DNA of 64,000 bases, from positions 186,001-250,000 of the forward strand of contig NZ_JXRQ01000008.1 in NCBI RefSeq assembly GCF_000829445.1, in the 5' to 3' direction. Position numbers and translations under genes: made by a program. This document shows, one piece after another, positions 16,756 to 28,759 of the stretch. The notes under the pieces were generated by a model. The model saw only the letters and a list, made by a program, of their open reading frames with translations. It was not told the DNA's origin and did not search any database. Source of the DNA: Jeotgalibacillus alimentarius. Its GTDB lineage: Bacteria; Bacillota; Bacilli; Bacillales; Jeotgalibacillaceae. Position 1 is the first letter of the stretch. Each line of letters begins with the position of its first letter.

Positions 16756-16790
16756 CTATTGTATAGGGAAGATGATTTCCTATACAATAG
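16756..16790. promoter_or_regulatory. Perfect 12-bp inverted repeat before holA
   Basis: CTATTGTATAGG (16756-16767) and CCTATACAATAG (16779-16790) are exact reverse complements separated by 11 bases. The repeat ends 33 bases upstream of the holA start. No T-run follows; it could be an operator or an mRNA 5' hairpin. Confidence 0.5.
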
Positions 16791-16822
16791 TGGAGATACA
16801 TATTGAAGTGAGGCGGATATTA

Positions 16823-17845
16823 GTGATTGTAAAAGAATGGACTGCGATAAAAAAACAACAGCTGGCACCTGTTTATTTATTATACGGTGAAGAAGACTAT
16901 CTGCTTCATGAAACAAAGCAGCTGCTGATCCGGCATGCCATACCGGAAGCTGAGATGGATTTTAATTTCTCTTTACATGATCTTGCTGATGAAGGTAGTC
17001 TTGAAGCAGCTGTAGAGGATGCTGAGTCATTTCCTTTTATGGGGGAGAGGCGGCTTGTGTTTGTCGACGGGGCGATGTTTTATACAGCGGATAAGAAAAA
17101 AGAAAAACAGCCGACTGACGTACTCGAAGCTTATCTTCAGTCTCCTGCACCTTACACAGTACTTGTTATCCATGTTCCTGCAGAAAAGCTTGATGAACGT
17201 AAAAAAATTACGAAGCTGACGAAAAAGTCGGCAACGGTCATTGAGGCGAAAAAATTAACAGTGAATGATATCAGAGCCTGGATAAAAAGCAAAGTAGCTG
17301 ATCACAGGATGCAAATAGAGGATGAAGCGGTTGAAAAGCTGACCGTTTTAGCAGGGACGAATCTTTTTATGCTTGCAGGGGAAATTGATAAGCTTGCACT
17401 CTATGCCCAGGGTGCTGATGTGATAAAAGCTGAAGATGTAGCGCTGCTGACTCCTAAGTCAGTTGAGCATAATGTGTTTGATCTGATTGAATACACATTA
17501 ACCGGAAAAACGGCTCAGGCGATAGAACTGTATCATGATCTGCTCAGGCAGAAAGAAGAACCGTTAAAGCTGCTTGCACTGCTGAGCGGCCAGTTCAGAC
17601 TCATCTATCAGGTGAAAAATATGAGTGAAAAAGGATTCAGTCAGCAGCAGATTGCCTCACGGCTGAAGGTCCATCCTTTCAGAGTAAAGCTGGCTGGTCA
17701 GCATGCGTCGAGGCTTTCAGGTGATCATCTGAAAAAAGTGATGCTCGAGCTTGCGTCATGCGATCTTGCCTTAAAGTCTTCAACCGGCAGAAAAGAGATG
17801 ATTCTTGAAATGTTTATTACCAGACTGCCGGCGTTTGTAAAATAA
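16823..17845 (+). CDS. holA: DNA polymerase III subunit delta
   Basis: Clamp-loader subunit that opens the beta clamp; 340 residues, B. subtilis YqeN/HolA. Features: the APVYLLYGEEDYLLHETKQ start of domain I, AESFPFMGERRLVFVDGA, the IKSKVADHRMQIEDEAVEKL region, LAGTNLFMLAGEIDKLALY and a C-terminal collar domain with KEEPLKLLALLSGQFRLIYQV. The GTG at 16823 follows GAGGCGG; upstream in-frame codons run through the inverted repeat and are not expected to be translated. Confidence 0.94.
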   Translation: MIVKEWTAIKKQQLAPVYLLYGEEDYLLHETKQLLIRHAIPEAEMDFNFSLHDLADEGSLEAAVEDAESFPFMGERRLVFVDGAMFYTADKKKEKQPTDVLEAYLQSPAPYTVLVIHVPAEKLDERKKITKLTKKSATVIEAKKLTVNDIRAWIKSKVADHRMQIEDEAVEKLTVLAGTNLFMLAGEIDKLALYAQGADVIKAEDVALLTPKSVEHNVFDLIEYTLTGKTAQAIELYHDLLRQKEEPLKLLALLSGQFRLIYQVKNMSEKGFSQQQIASRLKVHPFRVKLAGQHASRLSGDHLKKVMLELASCDLALKSSTGRKEMILEMFITRLPAFVK

Positions 17846-17859
17846 AAACTCTGTAAAAG

Positions 17860-18025
17860 GGGCTGGTGATTTCCGCTGCAGGGGGAACGCTTTCCGCAGG
17901 GCGTGCGGTGAGCCTCCTCAGCGCGGGCGCTTGCGGGGTCTCACCTGTCACGCTGCTCCTGCTGGAGTCGTCCCCCTTCCGCTGCAATCACCAGCTGTGC
18001 TAACACAACATTGAACTTTAACATT
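17860..18025. repeat. Bacillaceae-type long palindromic repeat element
   Basis: GC-rich imperfect inverted repeat. GGTGATTTCCGCTGCAGGGGG at the left corresponds to CCCCCTTCCGCTGCAATCACC at the right, with inner words such as GCGTGCGGTGAGCCTCC and GGGGTCTCACCTGTCACGC. It is flanked by CTTTAACAT. Sequence of this type is common between genes of Bacillaceae genomes from my recollection. It carries no coding frame and lies between holA and the rpsT terminator. Confidence 0.75.
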
Positions 18026-18032
18026 GCCAAAT

Positions 18033-18063
18033 AAAAAAACCGATGCTCGAAATTGAGCATCGG
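18033..18063 (-). terminator. Terminator of rpsT
   Basis: CCGATGCTC (18040-18048) pairs with GAGCATCGG (18055-18063). On the minus strand the stem is followed by a seven-T run (AAAAAAA at 18033-18039 on the plus strand). Confidence 0.92.
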
Positions 18064-18070
18064 TCTTTTA

Positions 18071-18325
18071 TTATGCGTTAAGCTTCTTCGTTAGACGAGA
18101 CTTTTGACGGTCTGCGTTGTTTTTGTGAATAAGCCCTTTTTGTGCAGCTTTGTCCAGCTGTTTTACAGCGCTTGAAAGTAATTCCGTCTTGTTGTCAGAA
18201 TCGTTCTGAACAGCAGTTTCGAAACGCTTGATCGCTGTACGCATTGATGATTTCTGCTGAATGTTCGCTTCGTTGCGAGCAGCATTTGTCTTTGTGCGTT
18301 TGATTGCAGATTTAATGTTTGGCAT
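18071..18325 (-). CDS. rpsT: 30S ribosomal protein S20
   Basis: 84-residue basic protein that binds 16S rRNA. It starts [20 protein letters not shown] and ends [17 protein letters not shown], the classic S20 pattern. SD GGGAGGTGAC lies before ATG 18325. The gene is monocistronic, opposed to holA and gpr, as in B. subtilis. A leader of about 100-130 bases with an inverted repeat precedes it. Confidence 0.97.
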   Translation of the reverse strand: MPNIKSAIKRTKTNAARNEANIQQKSSMRTAIKRFETAVQNDSDNKTELLSSAVKQLDKAAQKGLIHKNNADRQKSRLTKKLNA

Positions 18326-18340
18326 TTATGTCACCTCCCG

Positions 18341-18450
18341 AACTGAATCGAGGACTTTTAAAAACTCGATTAACATGATTCACGCCGTTTACGGCATACG
18401 GTTTCTCGTAAGGAACCGGTTAGATTCAATTACATAAGAACAAGGGATAT
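18341..18450 (-). promoter_or_regulatory. Structured 5' leader of rpsT
   Basis: On the minus strand the leader holds CGGTT ... AACCG pairing around CCTTACGAGA, followed by GCCGTAAACGGC, a perfect hairpin. Ribosomal protein leaders often fold for autoregulation, but I do not recognise a named motif, so a regulatory role is inferred from structure only. Confidence 0.4.
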
Positions 18451-18565
18451 TTTATCAAACAGACCGGGAGAATGCAATAGTCGTGAAAATAATTATTTGG
18501 ATAAAGAATAGAATAGAGGCTTCGGTATCACCCTAAATAAAAATTCCATTAAGGAAGTGAAGCAG

Positions 18566-19573
18566 ATGGCTTTCCGGACTGACCTCGCACTTGAAGCTTA
18601 TGAACTCGCCGGCAAACAGGAACTCACCATTGAAGAAGAAACGATTAACGAATTTTCGCTGAAGAAAATATATGTAAGTAAGGCAGCTGCTGCTGCAACC
18701 GGTAAAAAAGAAGGAAGCTACTGGACGTTTGAAGCTCCCCAGCTGCGGACGCAAAGTGAAGAATGGGTTGAGAAAGCAGCGCAGGCTCTTGCCCGTGTAA
18801 TCAGACAGTTTCTGATTGAGCTGGATGTTAAAGAAGATACACCGATACTGATTGCTGGACTCGGTAACTGGCAGATTACACCTGACGCACTTGGTCCTGA
18901 AGTGTGCAGAAAAGTGTTTGTAACGAATCATCTGTTTGAAGTGGAGCCTGGAGCAGTTGAAGGTGGCTTCAGGAGAACAACTGCTTTAGCCCCGGGCGTG
19001 ATGGGTCTGACAGGTATGGAGACAGCCTCTACACTGAAGGGTGTGATCAATGAGTATAAGCCCGGTGCTGTGATCGTCATCGATGCGCTCGCTGCAAGAT
19101 CAGCTTCAAGACTGCACACCACGGTTCAGCTGTCTTCAGCAGGTATTAATCCGGGAGCCGGTGTTGGGAATAACCGTCAGGAAATCAACAGTCATCTTTT
19201 TGGCGTACCTGTCATTGCGATTGGTATTCCGACTGTAGTAGATGCTGCCTCAATTACGAAAGACACGCTCGGTTACTTTGAAAAAACGATCAAAATGAAG
19301 TTAAGTCAGGATGAAAGACCGTCTTCCTTATTAATGACGAAGCGGTCAATTGAAGAATTAAATCAAAATGAAGCGGAACCCCATGAAAAAAATGCTTATA
19401 TGGGCTTAATCGGCGGTTTGTCTGAAGAAGAGCAGCAGGAACTGTTTAAGGAAATACTGTCTCCGATCGGACAAAACCTGATTGTCACACCAAAAGAAAC
19501 GGACCTCTATATCAAACAGGCGTCTGATATGCTCGCAGCGGCACTGGATCAGGCCCTCCACTATCCTGAATAA
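18566..19573 (+). CDS. gpr: Germination protease Gpr
   Basis: Aspartic-type protease that degrades small acid-soluble spore proteins during germination; 335 residues. It is made as a zymogen: MAFRTDLALEAYELAG begins the propeptide region. The conserved core shows LIAGLGNWQITPDALGP, APGVMGLTGMETA, VIVIDALAARSASRLHTTVQLS and GINPGAGVGNNR. ATG 18566 lies eight bases behind AAGGAAG. Expected forespore (sigma-G) expression was not confirmed from promoter sequence. spoIIP follows directly. Confidence 0.95.
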   Translation: MAFRTDLALEAYELAGKQELTIEEETINEFSLKKIYVSKAAAAATGKKEGSYWTFEAPQLRTQSEEWVEKAAQALARVIRQFLIELDVKEDTPILIAGLGNWQITPDALGPEVCRKVFVTNHLFEVEPGAVEGGFRRTTALAPGVMGLTGMETASTLKGVINEYKPGAVIVIDALAARSASRLHTTVQLSSAGINPGAGVGNNRQEINSHLFGVPVIAIGIPTVVDAASITKDTLGYFEKTIKMKLSQDERPSSLLMTKRSIEELNQNEAEPHEKNAYMGLIGGLSEEEQQELFKEILSPIGQNLIVTPKETDLYIKQASDMLAAALDQALHYPE

Positions 19574-19633
19574 CGTTCTGAAAATTGATTGAATGCATAT
19601 ACTGCAAAAAGATTTTAATCAGGAGGTGCCCTG

Positions 19634-20692
19634 GTGAAAAAAACGCAGTCATTGTATTCAATCAATTTATTTTTAAAAACATTTCTACTTCTGATCTCAG
19701 TCATGGCAGCCGGACTGTATATGCCGGATATTAAAAGAGAGGTCATGTCATTTTCATTTGATCTCCCTGAGGAACTGCCACAGCGCGCTGTTTTCCTGAT
19801 GCTCCAAACTGAATATGCCCACCTGGCACCAGGCGACGAGCTTGGAAATGTGTGGTCTTCATTATCGGGGACCGTCTTCAATCCCGAAAACTGGCTTGCA
19901 TTGGAAGGGTTCAGTACTGAAGCACTGGCGAATGAATTTCCTGAGCCCTCAGAATCTGTACCGCCTGCAGACTGGTTTTTCAGCGGTGAAGAAGGCGAAG
20001 CAGTGGAGGTTATCCAGGCGCCTGCAGATATAGAACAGTCGGATAACCCGCGTGTCTTTATCTACTTCACTCATTCCAGGGAATCTTTTTTGCCGTATCT
20101 GCCGGATACCTCTAACCCTAGCCTTGCTCATCATTCAAAAGTGAATATCACCCAAACCGGCCAATACTTTAAAACATTCTTCCATGAAAATGGCATTCCT
20201 GTAAAAGTGGATACAACAGATATGGTTGCTCAATTGAATACAATTGGCAAAGATTACTGGCAGGCTTATGACGTTTCAAAAAGTGTTGTCCAGGAAGCGA
20301 TTGCTTCTAATGACACACTTGATTATTTTATTGATGTGCACAGGGATTCAGTGAGAAGAGAAGCTACGACATTACAATACAACGATCAAAGTTATGCAAA
20401 AGTGGCTTTTGTCGTTGGGGGAGACCATGAAGGCAGTGAAACAAACAGAGAACTTGCTGAAGCGATTCATGACCGGATGAACAGCAAAATCCCTGGACTA
20501 TCGCGTGGTGTGTATGTGAAAAAAGGTGAGCACACCAACGGAAAGTTTAATCAGGACCTGTCTCCGGGCTCAATCTTACTCGAGCTCGGCGGAGTGGATA
20601 ACAAGTTCGAGGAGCTCGAAGCAACCGCTGAAATATTCACAGATGCGATGAGTGAATATATGCTTGAATCAACCCCTGTGAATGCCCCGTAA
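19634..20692 (+). CDS. spoIIP: Stage II sporulation protein P
   Basis: Cell-wall amidase and endopeptidase that, with SpoIID and SpoIIM, drives engulfment; 352 residues. An N-terminal membrane anchor lies at about residues 10-30 (LFLKTFLLLISVMAAGLYM). The catalytic domain follows, with VFIYFTHSRESFLPYLP (His-containing strand), YFIDVHRDSVRRE and SPGSILLELGGVDNKFEE. The GTG start at 19634 has a near-perfect SD, AGGAGGTGC. The yqxA gene between spoIIP and lepA in B. subtilis is not present. Confidence 0.95.
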   Translation: MKKTQSLYSINLFLKTFLLLISVMAAGLYMPDIKREVMSFSFDLPEELPQRAVFLMLQTEYAHLAPGDELGNVWSSLSGTVFNPENWLALEGFSTEALANEFPEPSESVPPADWFFSGEEGEAVEVIQAPADIEQSDNPRVFIYFTHSRESFLPYLPDTSNPSLAHHSKVNITQTGQYFKTFFHENGIPVKVDTTDMVAQLNTIGKDYWQAYDVSKSVVQEAIASNDTLDYFIDVHRDSVRREATTLQYNDQSYAKVAFVVGGDHEGSETNRELAEAIHDRMNSKIPGLSRGVYVKKGEHTNGKFNQDLSPGSILLELGGVDNKFEELEATAEIFTDAMSEYMLESTPVNAP

Positions 20693-20701
20693 AGTGTGCA
20701 A

Positions 20702-20730
20702 TTGAAACACGCCTGTTAAACTGATATACT
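20702..20730 (+). promoter_or_regulatory. Sigma-A-type promoter of lepA
   Basis: TTGAAA (20702-20707), 17-base spacer, TATACT (20725-20730), followed 44 bases later by the lepA ATG. A second TATAAT occurs at 20740 without a good -35. Confidence 0.65.
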
Positions 20731-20774
20731 TTACACTAGTATAATTGCGTCTTAAAAACAGGAGTGGACATTGA

Positions 20775-22604
20775 ATGAATCAGGAACAGCGTTTAAATAG
20801 ACAGAAAAACATCAGAAACTTTTCAATTATTGCCCATATTGATCACGGGAAGTCAACACTTGCTGACCGTATCTTGGAGCAGACAAAAGCATTAACATCC
20901 CGTGAGATGAAAGCCCAGCTCCTTGACTCGATGGATCTTGAGAGAGAACGGGGCATTACGATTAAACTAAATGCAGTACAGTTAAAATATCAGGCTAAAG
21001 ACGGTGAGGAATATACTTTTCACCTGATCGATACACCTGGACACGTAGACTTCACTTATGAAGTATCACGTTCACTTGCAGCGTGTGAAGGCGCGATCCT
21101 TGTAGTGGACGCTGCTCAGGGTATTGAAGCCCAGACACTGGCGAACGTATATCTGGCACTTGATAATGATCTTGAAATTCTGCCGGTTATCAACAAAATT
21201 GACTTACCTGCTGCAGATCCTGAACGTGTTCGTCAGGAAGTAGAGGATGTTATTGGATTAGATGCCTCAGATGCTGTGCTTGCTTCAGCAAAAGCAGGAA
21301 TCGGAATTGAGGATATTCTTGAACAGATAGTAGAAAAAGTACCTGCTCCTACAGGGGACCCTGAAGCGCCGCTGAAGGCATTGATCTTTGATTCTCTATA
21401 CGACCCTTACAGAGGGGTTGTTGCATATATCAGAATTGTAGAGGGAAGAGTAAAGCCTGGCGATAAGATTCGTATGATGGCAACTGGTAAAGAATTTGAA
21501 GTAAATGAGATCGGAGTATTTACACCGAAAGCCACCGCTCAGGAAGAACTGACTGTTGGTGATGTAGGATATCTCACTGCTGCCATTAAAAATGTCAGTG
21601 ATACGCGCGTAGGTGATACGATCACAAGTGCTGTGAAGCCTACTGAAGAGCCGCTGCCGGGATATAGAAAACTCAATCCGATGGTCTACTGCGGACTTTA
21701 CCCAATTGATACAGCAAAATACGTAGACCTGCGTGAAGCGCTTGAAAAGCTCGAGTTAAATGATTCAGCGCTTCAATATGAAGCAGAGACTTCCCAGGCG
21801 CTTGGATTCGGTTTCCGCTGCGGATTCCTCGGACTTCTGCACATGGAAATTATTCAGGAGCGTATTGAACGTGAATTTAATATTGATCTGATTACAACTG
21901 CACCAAGTGTAATTTATGATGTATACCTTGAAGACGGTGAACACATGATGGTGGATAACCCGTCAGCAATGCCTGACGCACAATCAGTTCATCACGTTGA
22001 AGAACCATATGTAAAAGCGACAATTATGGTACCTAACGATTATGTAGGTCCTGTCATGGAGCTTTCCCAGTCTAAGCGGGGTAACTTCATTGACATGCAG
22101 TACATGGATGAATCACGTGTTAATGTTGTCTATGAAATCCCGCTTGCTGAAATCGTTTATGACTTCTTCGATCAGCTTAAATCAAGTACAAAGGGCTATG
22201 CTTCATTTGACTATGAACTGATCGGCTACCGTGAGTCCAAGCTTGTTAAGATGGATATTCTGCTTAACGCAGAAAAAGTGGATGCACTCAGCTTTATCGT
22301 TCACAGAGATTTTGCTTATGAAAGAGGTAAGCTGATCGTTGAGAAGCTGAAAGAACTGATTCCGCGTCAGCAGTTTGAAGTGCCTGTACAGGCGGCAATC
22401 GGAACTAAAATCATTGCCAGATCTTCAATTAAAGCGATTCGTAAGAACGTTCTTGCTAAATGTTACGGAGGAGATATCTCACGTAAACGTAAGCTGCTTG
22501 AAAAACAAAAAGCAGGTAAGAAACGGATGAAAATGGTCGGCTCGGTTGAAGTCCCTCAAGAGGCGTTTATGGCTGTCCTTCAGATGGATGAAGGGGAAAA
22601 ATAA
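20775..22604 (+). CDS. lepA: Elongation factor 4 (LepA)
   Basis: Ribosome-bound translational GTPase of 609 residues, linked to back-translocation and 30S assembly. GTPase motifs: [15 protein letters not shown] (P-loop), [32 protein letters not shown] and [13 protein letters not shown]. The LepA-specific C-terminal domain carries [21 protein letters not shown] and [35 protein letters not shown] precedes ATG 20775. hemW follows, the standard pairing. Confidence 0.98.
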   Translation: MNQEQRLNRQKNIRNFSIIAHIDHGKSTLADRILEQTKALTSREMKAQLLDSMDLERERGITIKLNAVQLKYQAKDGEEYTFHLIDTPGHVDFTYEVSRSLAACEGAILVVDAAQGIEAQTLANVYLALDNDLEILPVINKIDLPAADPERVRQEVEDVIGLDASDAVLASAKAGIGIEDILEQIVEKVPAPTGDPEAPLKALIFDSLYDPYRGVVAYIRIVEGRVKPGDKIRMMATGKEFEVNEIGVFTPKATAQEELTVGDVGYLTAAIKNVSDTRVGDTITSAVKPTEEPLPGYRKLNPMVYCGLYPIDTAKYVDLREALEKLELNDSALQYEAETSQALGFGFRCGFLGLLHMEIIQERIEREFNIDLITTAPSVIYDVYLEDGEHMMVDNPSAMPDAQSVHHVEEPYVKATIMVPNDYVGPVMELSQSKRGNFIDMQYMDESRVNVVYEIPLAEIVYDFFDQLKSSTKGYASFDYELIGYRESKLVKMDILLNAEKVDALSFIVHRDFAYERGKLIVEKLKELIPRQQFEVPVQAAIGTKIIARSSIKAIRKNVLAKCYGGDISRKRKLLEKQKAGKKRMKMVGSVEVPQEAFMAVLQMDEGEK

Positions 22605-22684
22605 TTTAGAGAAACAGAAAGGGAACGGGTTCTGCGATCAGCAGGATACGTCCCTTTTTCTGTGTGAAAGGAATGGATGAAATC

Positions 22685-23818
22685 ATGACATCAGCTGCGT
22701 ATATACACATTCCGTTTTGTCATCATATTTGTCACTATTGTGATTTTAATAAAGTATTTATGAAAAATCAGCCAGTCGATCGGTACATTGAGATGCTGAT
22801 CAGAGAAATGGAGACTGTTCATACACATTCAGAACCGATGAAAAGTATCTTTGTCGGCGGAGGCACACCGACTGCGCTTGATGCAAAGCAGCTTGCAAAA
22901 CTCTGTGAGGGGATCAGCCGTGTATTTAAGATTAGTGAATCTACTGAATACACATTCGAAGCAAATCCGGGAGATTTGAGCAAAGACAAAATCAGTGTCT
23001 TAAAAGCTCATGGTGTGAACAGACTCAGCTTTGGCGTTCAATCTTTCAACGACAGACTGCTTGAGAAAATAGGCCGTAACCACCGGACAGAAGATGTATA
23101 CCGCTCGATCAGAGAAGCGCGGGAAGAAGGATTCAGCAACATCAGTATTGATCTGATCTATGCGCTGCCGGAGCAGACACTTGAAGACTTTGAAGATACA
23201 GTTGACCGTGCACTTGACCTTGACCTGCCGCACTATTCAGGGTACTCACTGATCGTAGAGCCGAAAACAGTGTTTTATAATTTGATGAGAAAAGGGCGTC
23301 TGCCATTACCAGGGGAAGACACTGAAGCTGCGATGTACGATTTGCTGATGGGTAAAATGGCCTCTAAAGGTATTCATCAATATGAGATCAGTAACTTTTC
23401 GAAGCAGGGCTATGAAAGTCTGCATAACCTGACATACTGGAACAATGAAGCATATTATGGTTTTGGAGCCGGGGCTCATGGCTATTTAAACGGCGTGAGA
23501 TATTCTAATATCGGACCTGTATCAAAATACATTCAGGCAGTGGAAGAAGGGAAGCGGCCTGTTTTTCACGAGGCAGAAGTGACCCGCTTTGAAAGTATGG
23601 AAGAGGAGATGTTTCTTGGTCTCAGAAAAACTGAAGGTGTTGCTCTTCCGGCTTTTAAAGAAAAATATCATGAAGAACTCGATCATGTCTTCCGTGATCC
23701 ATTAAAGGATATGACTGCGAGAGGGCTCCTGGAAGTTCATCAGGACCGGGTCAGATTAACAAATGAAGGCCGGTTTTTAGGAAATGAAGTGTTTCAATCT
23801 TTTCTTGGATTAAATTAA
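22685..23818 (+). CDS. hemW: Radical SAM protein HemW
   Basis: Radical SAM protein related to coproporphyrinogen dehydrogenase HemN; HemW homologues bind heme and are regarded as heme chaperones rather than oxidases. 377 residues. The N-terminus is YIHIPFCHHICHYCDFNKV with the CxxxCxxC cluster ligands, followed by SIFVGGGTPTALD, FEANPGDLSKDK, NRLSFGVQSFNDRLLEKIGR and SIDLIYALPEQTLEDF. The start is uncertain among GTG 22664, ATG 22673 and ATG 22685; I use 22685, which gives the family N-terminus. Confidence 0.92.
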   Translation: MTSAAYIHIPFCHHICHYCDFNKVFMKNQPVDRYIEMLIREMETVHTHSEPMKSIFVGGGTPTALDAKQLAKLCEGISRVFKISESTEYTFEANPGDLSKDKISVLKAHGVNRLSFGVQSFNDRLLEKIGRNHRTEDVYRSIREAREEGFSNISIDLIYALPEQTLEDFEDTVDRALDLDLPHYSGYSLIVEPKTVFYNLMRKGRLPLPGEDTEAAMYDLLMGKMASKGIHQYEISNFSKQGYESLHNLTYWNNEAYYGFGAGAHGYLNGVRYSNIGPVSKYIQAVEEGKRPVFHEAEVTRFESMEEEMFLGLRKTEGVALPAFKEKYHEELDHVFRDPLKDMTARGLLEVHQDRVRLTNEGRFLGNEVFQSFLGLN

Positions 23819-23828
23819 TGCATTCCCG

Positions 23829-23895
23829 TTGACAGTAAAATCATCATTTGATAACTTATAAATTAGATTTAGCACTCGTGATTAGTGAGTGCTAA
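23829..23895 (+). promoter_or_regulatory. hrcA-operon promoter region with a perfect CIRCE operator
   Basis: TTGACA at 23829-23834 is a perfect -35; the -10 is less clear (TAACTT at 23852 gives a 17-base spacer). TTAGCACTC (23869-23877) and GAGTGCTAA (23887-23895) are separated by nine bases, the exact CIRCE consensus bound by HrcA. The operator lies 12-15 bases before the hrcA start, so it would be in the transcript leader. Confidence 0.95.
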
Positions 23896-23910
23896 CAGGG
23901 GTGATGAATG

Positions 23911-24951
23911 ATGTTAACTGATCGGCAATTGCTTATTCTTCAAGTAATTATTGATGATTTTATTCGCTCTGCCCAGCCGGTAGGTTCGAGAAGCTTATCG
24001 AAGAAGGAAGACATCCCGTTCAGTTCGGCAACGATCAGAAATGAGATGTATGATCTTGAAGAAATGGGATTATTAGAAAAAACCCATACCTCTTCCGGAC
24101 GCGTTCCTTCTGAAAAGGGATACAGATTTTATGTAGACCATCTGCTCTCACCGCAGGCACTGAAGAAAAAAGATATGTCTCAGATCCAGTCCATTTTTGC
24201 GGACAGAATTTTAGAGATTGAAAACGTCGTACAGCGTTCAGCTGAAATTCTTTCACAAATGACGAATTATACGTCAATCGTGCTTGGGCCTGACCATCAT
24301 GAAAATAAAGTCAAAAGCGTACAGATTATTCCGCTGAACCTGGAGAGTGCCATTGCAATCATTGTCACTGACACAGGACATGTGGAGAATAAACGTTTTA
24401 CCATCCCGCCCGGCCTGAACCCGGAGGATATAGAACGTATGGTAAAGATCCTGAATGACAAACTGACGGGAACACCGCTGGTTGAGCTTCAGGATAAAAT
24501 GTACAAAGAAGTTGCACTATTTTTAAAGCGTCATATTGCTAACTATGATCTGATGATCGAAGCATTTGCGCAGATTATGAATATACCTGTTCATGATAAA
24601 TTATTCTTTGGCGGTAAGATGAACATGATGAATCAGCCGGAGTTTAATGATGTTGATAAGCTCAGAATGCTGATGGATGTCATTGATCGTGAAGACTACC
24701 TGTACCCGCTAATTAAAGAAACGAGCGGATCGGGCATTCAGATCAGGATCGGTAAAGAAAATAATAATGAAGCATTAAAAGATGTATCACTGATTACTGC
24801 ATCTTTTCCGGTGATTGGCGGCCAAAGCGGATCACTCGCCATTCTGGGACCAACCAGAATGGAATACTCAAGAGTAATCAGCCTGTTGAATGTCATCAGC
24901 ATGGACTTATCAAAAGCGCTATCAACCTTTTATGACCAGGATGATAAATAA
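23911..24951 (+). CDS. hrcA: Heat-inducible transcription repressor HrcA
   Basis: Repressor of class I heat-shock genes, acting on CIRCE with GroEL as co-factor; 346 residues. The N-terminal winged helix is seen in [28 protein letters not shown] and [39 protein letters not shown]. The GAF-like middle and the end [15 protein letters not shown] are family-typical. Two adjacent ATGs (23908, 23911) are possible. The gene represses its own operon through the CIRCE just upstream. Confidence 0.97.
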   Translation: MLTDRQLLILQVIIDDFIRSAQPVGSRSLSKKEDIPFSSATIRNEMYDLEEMGLLEKTHTSSGRVPSEKGYRFYVDHLLSPQALKKKDMSQIQSIFADRILEIENVVQRSAEILSQMTNYTSIVLGPDHHENKVKSVQIIPLNLESAIAIIVTDTGHVENKRFTIPPGLNPEDIERMVKILNDKLTGTPLVELQDKMYKEVALFLKRHIANYDLMIEAFAQIMNIPVHDKLFFGGKMNMMNQPEFNDVDKLRMLMDVIDREDYLYPLIKETSGSGIQIRIGKENNNEALKDVSLITASFPVIGGQSGSLAILGPTRMEYSRVISLLNVISMDLSKALSTFYDQDDK

Positions 24952-25075
24952 AATACCTGCATGGTCAATCATGCCGTGCAGTGTATTTTGCTGTCATCAG
25001 GCAATATAAATGATCTGTCAATACAGCGTTTATCAGTTTTTAAAAAGGGTAATCATTTCAAGGAGGTGAAAGATC

Positions 25076-27464
<2,389 letters not shown>

Positions 27465-27477
27465 TTTCAGATGCAGG

Positions 27478-27512
27478 GAAAAGTCAAAGTCACGGTGCTT
27501 TGGCTTTTTCTT
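27478..27512 (+). terminator. Hairpin between dnaK and dnaJ
   Basis: AAAAGTCAAAG pairs (with G:T) with CTTTGGCTTTTT, then TCTTTG. Looks like a leaky terminator that would lower dnaJ relative to dnaK. Confidence 0.5.
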
Positions 27513-27580
27513 TGCCGTTGCAAGCACAGTCCGAAAAGTGATAAAATAACCTTTATGCAAAAGGACCGGGGAGTGGAATT

Positions 27581-28702
27581 ATGAGTAAACGGGATTACTA
27601 TGAAGTGCTTGGACTTTCAGAAGGTGCTTCCAAAGAAGAAATTAAAAAAGCTTATCGTAAGCTGTCAAAAAAGTATCATCCTGATATTAATAAGGATGAG
27701 GATGCCGGCGAAAAATTCAAGGAAGTAAAAGAAGCCTATGAAGTATTAAGTGACGATCAAAAGCGCGCTCACTACGATCAGTTCGGTCACACAGACCCTA
27801 ATCAGGGCTTTGGCGGCGGAGCAGGTTTTGACGGCTTTGGCGGATTTGAAGATATTTTCAGTTCATTCTTTGGCGGCGGGGGCAGAAGACGCGACCCGAA
27901 TGCGCCAAGACAGGGAAATGATCTGCAATACACGATGACGATTAAATTTGAAGAAGCTGTTTTTGGTAAAGAAACAGATATTGAAATTCCAAAAGAAGAG
28001 CAGTGTGAAACATGTGGCGGTGACGGAGCTAAGCCGGGTACGAAACCTGAAACCTGTCACCATTGTAATGGTTCAGGTCAGCTGAATGTAGAGCAACAGA
28101 CGCCATTTGGACGTATTGTTAACCGCAGAGTCTGCCACCACTGTGAAGGATCAGGCAAACTTGTAAAAGATAAGTGTACAACGTGCGGCGGAAACGGAAA
28201 AGTGAAGAAGCGCAAGAAGATTCATGTGAAAATACCGGCAGGCGTTGATGACGGTCAGCAGATGAGAGTGGCAGGTCAGGGTGAACCGGGAGCTAACGGA
28301 GGACCTCCGGGAGATCTTTATGTTGTGTTCCGTGTCAGACCGCATGAAATCTTTGAGCGTGACGGAGATGATGTATTCCTCGATATGCCAATTACATTTG
28401 TGCAGGCAGCTCTTGGAGATGAGCTTGAGGTACCAACTGTTCACGGTAAAGTAAAGTGGAAGCTTCCTGCAGGAACACAGTCAGGAACTGCATTCCGTCT
28501 GAAAGGCAAAGGTGTTAAGAATGTGCACGGTTACGGTCAGGGTGACCAGCATATCCGGGTGAAAGTTATTACACCGAAAAAGCTGACAGACAGACAGAAA
28601 ACACTGCTGCGTGAATTCGCAGAAATCAGTGGTGAAGTACCTGATGAGCAGCATGATAATTTCTTTGATAAGGTAAAGCGTGCATTCAAAGGTGACCAAT
28701 AA
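27581..28702 (+). CDS. dnaJ: Chaperone DnaJ (Hsp40)
   Basis: 373-residue type I J-protein. J domain with KYHPDIN containing HPD (residues about 33-35), a Gly/Phe-rich linker (about 75-105), then four zinc-binding CxxCxGxG repeats ([32 protein letters not shown]), and the two C-terminal beta domains. SD GGGGAG precedes ATG 27581. Fourth gene of the heat-shock operon; prmA follows as in B. subtilis. Confidence 0.98.
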   Translation: MSKRDYYEVLGLSEGASKEEIKKAYRKLSKKYHPDINKDEDAGEKFKEVKEAYEVLSDDQKRAHYDQFGHTDPNQGFGGGAGFDGFGGFEDIFSSFFGGGGRRRDPNAPRQGNDLQYTMTIKFEEAVFGKETDIEIPKEEQCETCGGDGAKPGTKPETCHHCNGSGQLNVEQQTPFGRIVNRRVCHHCEGSGKLVKDKCTTCGGNGKVKKRKKIHVKIPAGVDDGQQMRVAGQGEPGANGGPPGDLYVVFRVRPHEIFERDGDDVFLDMPITFVQAALGDELEVPTVHGKVKWKLPAGTQSGTAFRLKGKGVKNVHGYGQGDQHIRVKVITPKKLTDRQKTLLREFAEISGEVPDEQHDNFFDKVKRAFKGDQ

Positions 28703-28711
28703 AAATAAATT

Positions 28712-28733
28712 GTCAGGGCTCTATGCCCTGACA
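28712..28733 (+). other. Short hairpin between dnaJ and prmA
   Basis: GTCAGGGC / GCCCTGAC with a five-base loop, not followed by a T-run. It could protect or punctuate the mRNA rather than terminate. Confidence 0.45.
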
Positions 28734-28759
28734 TCCTGAAGTGAAATGGAGCTGGTCTG

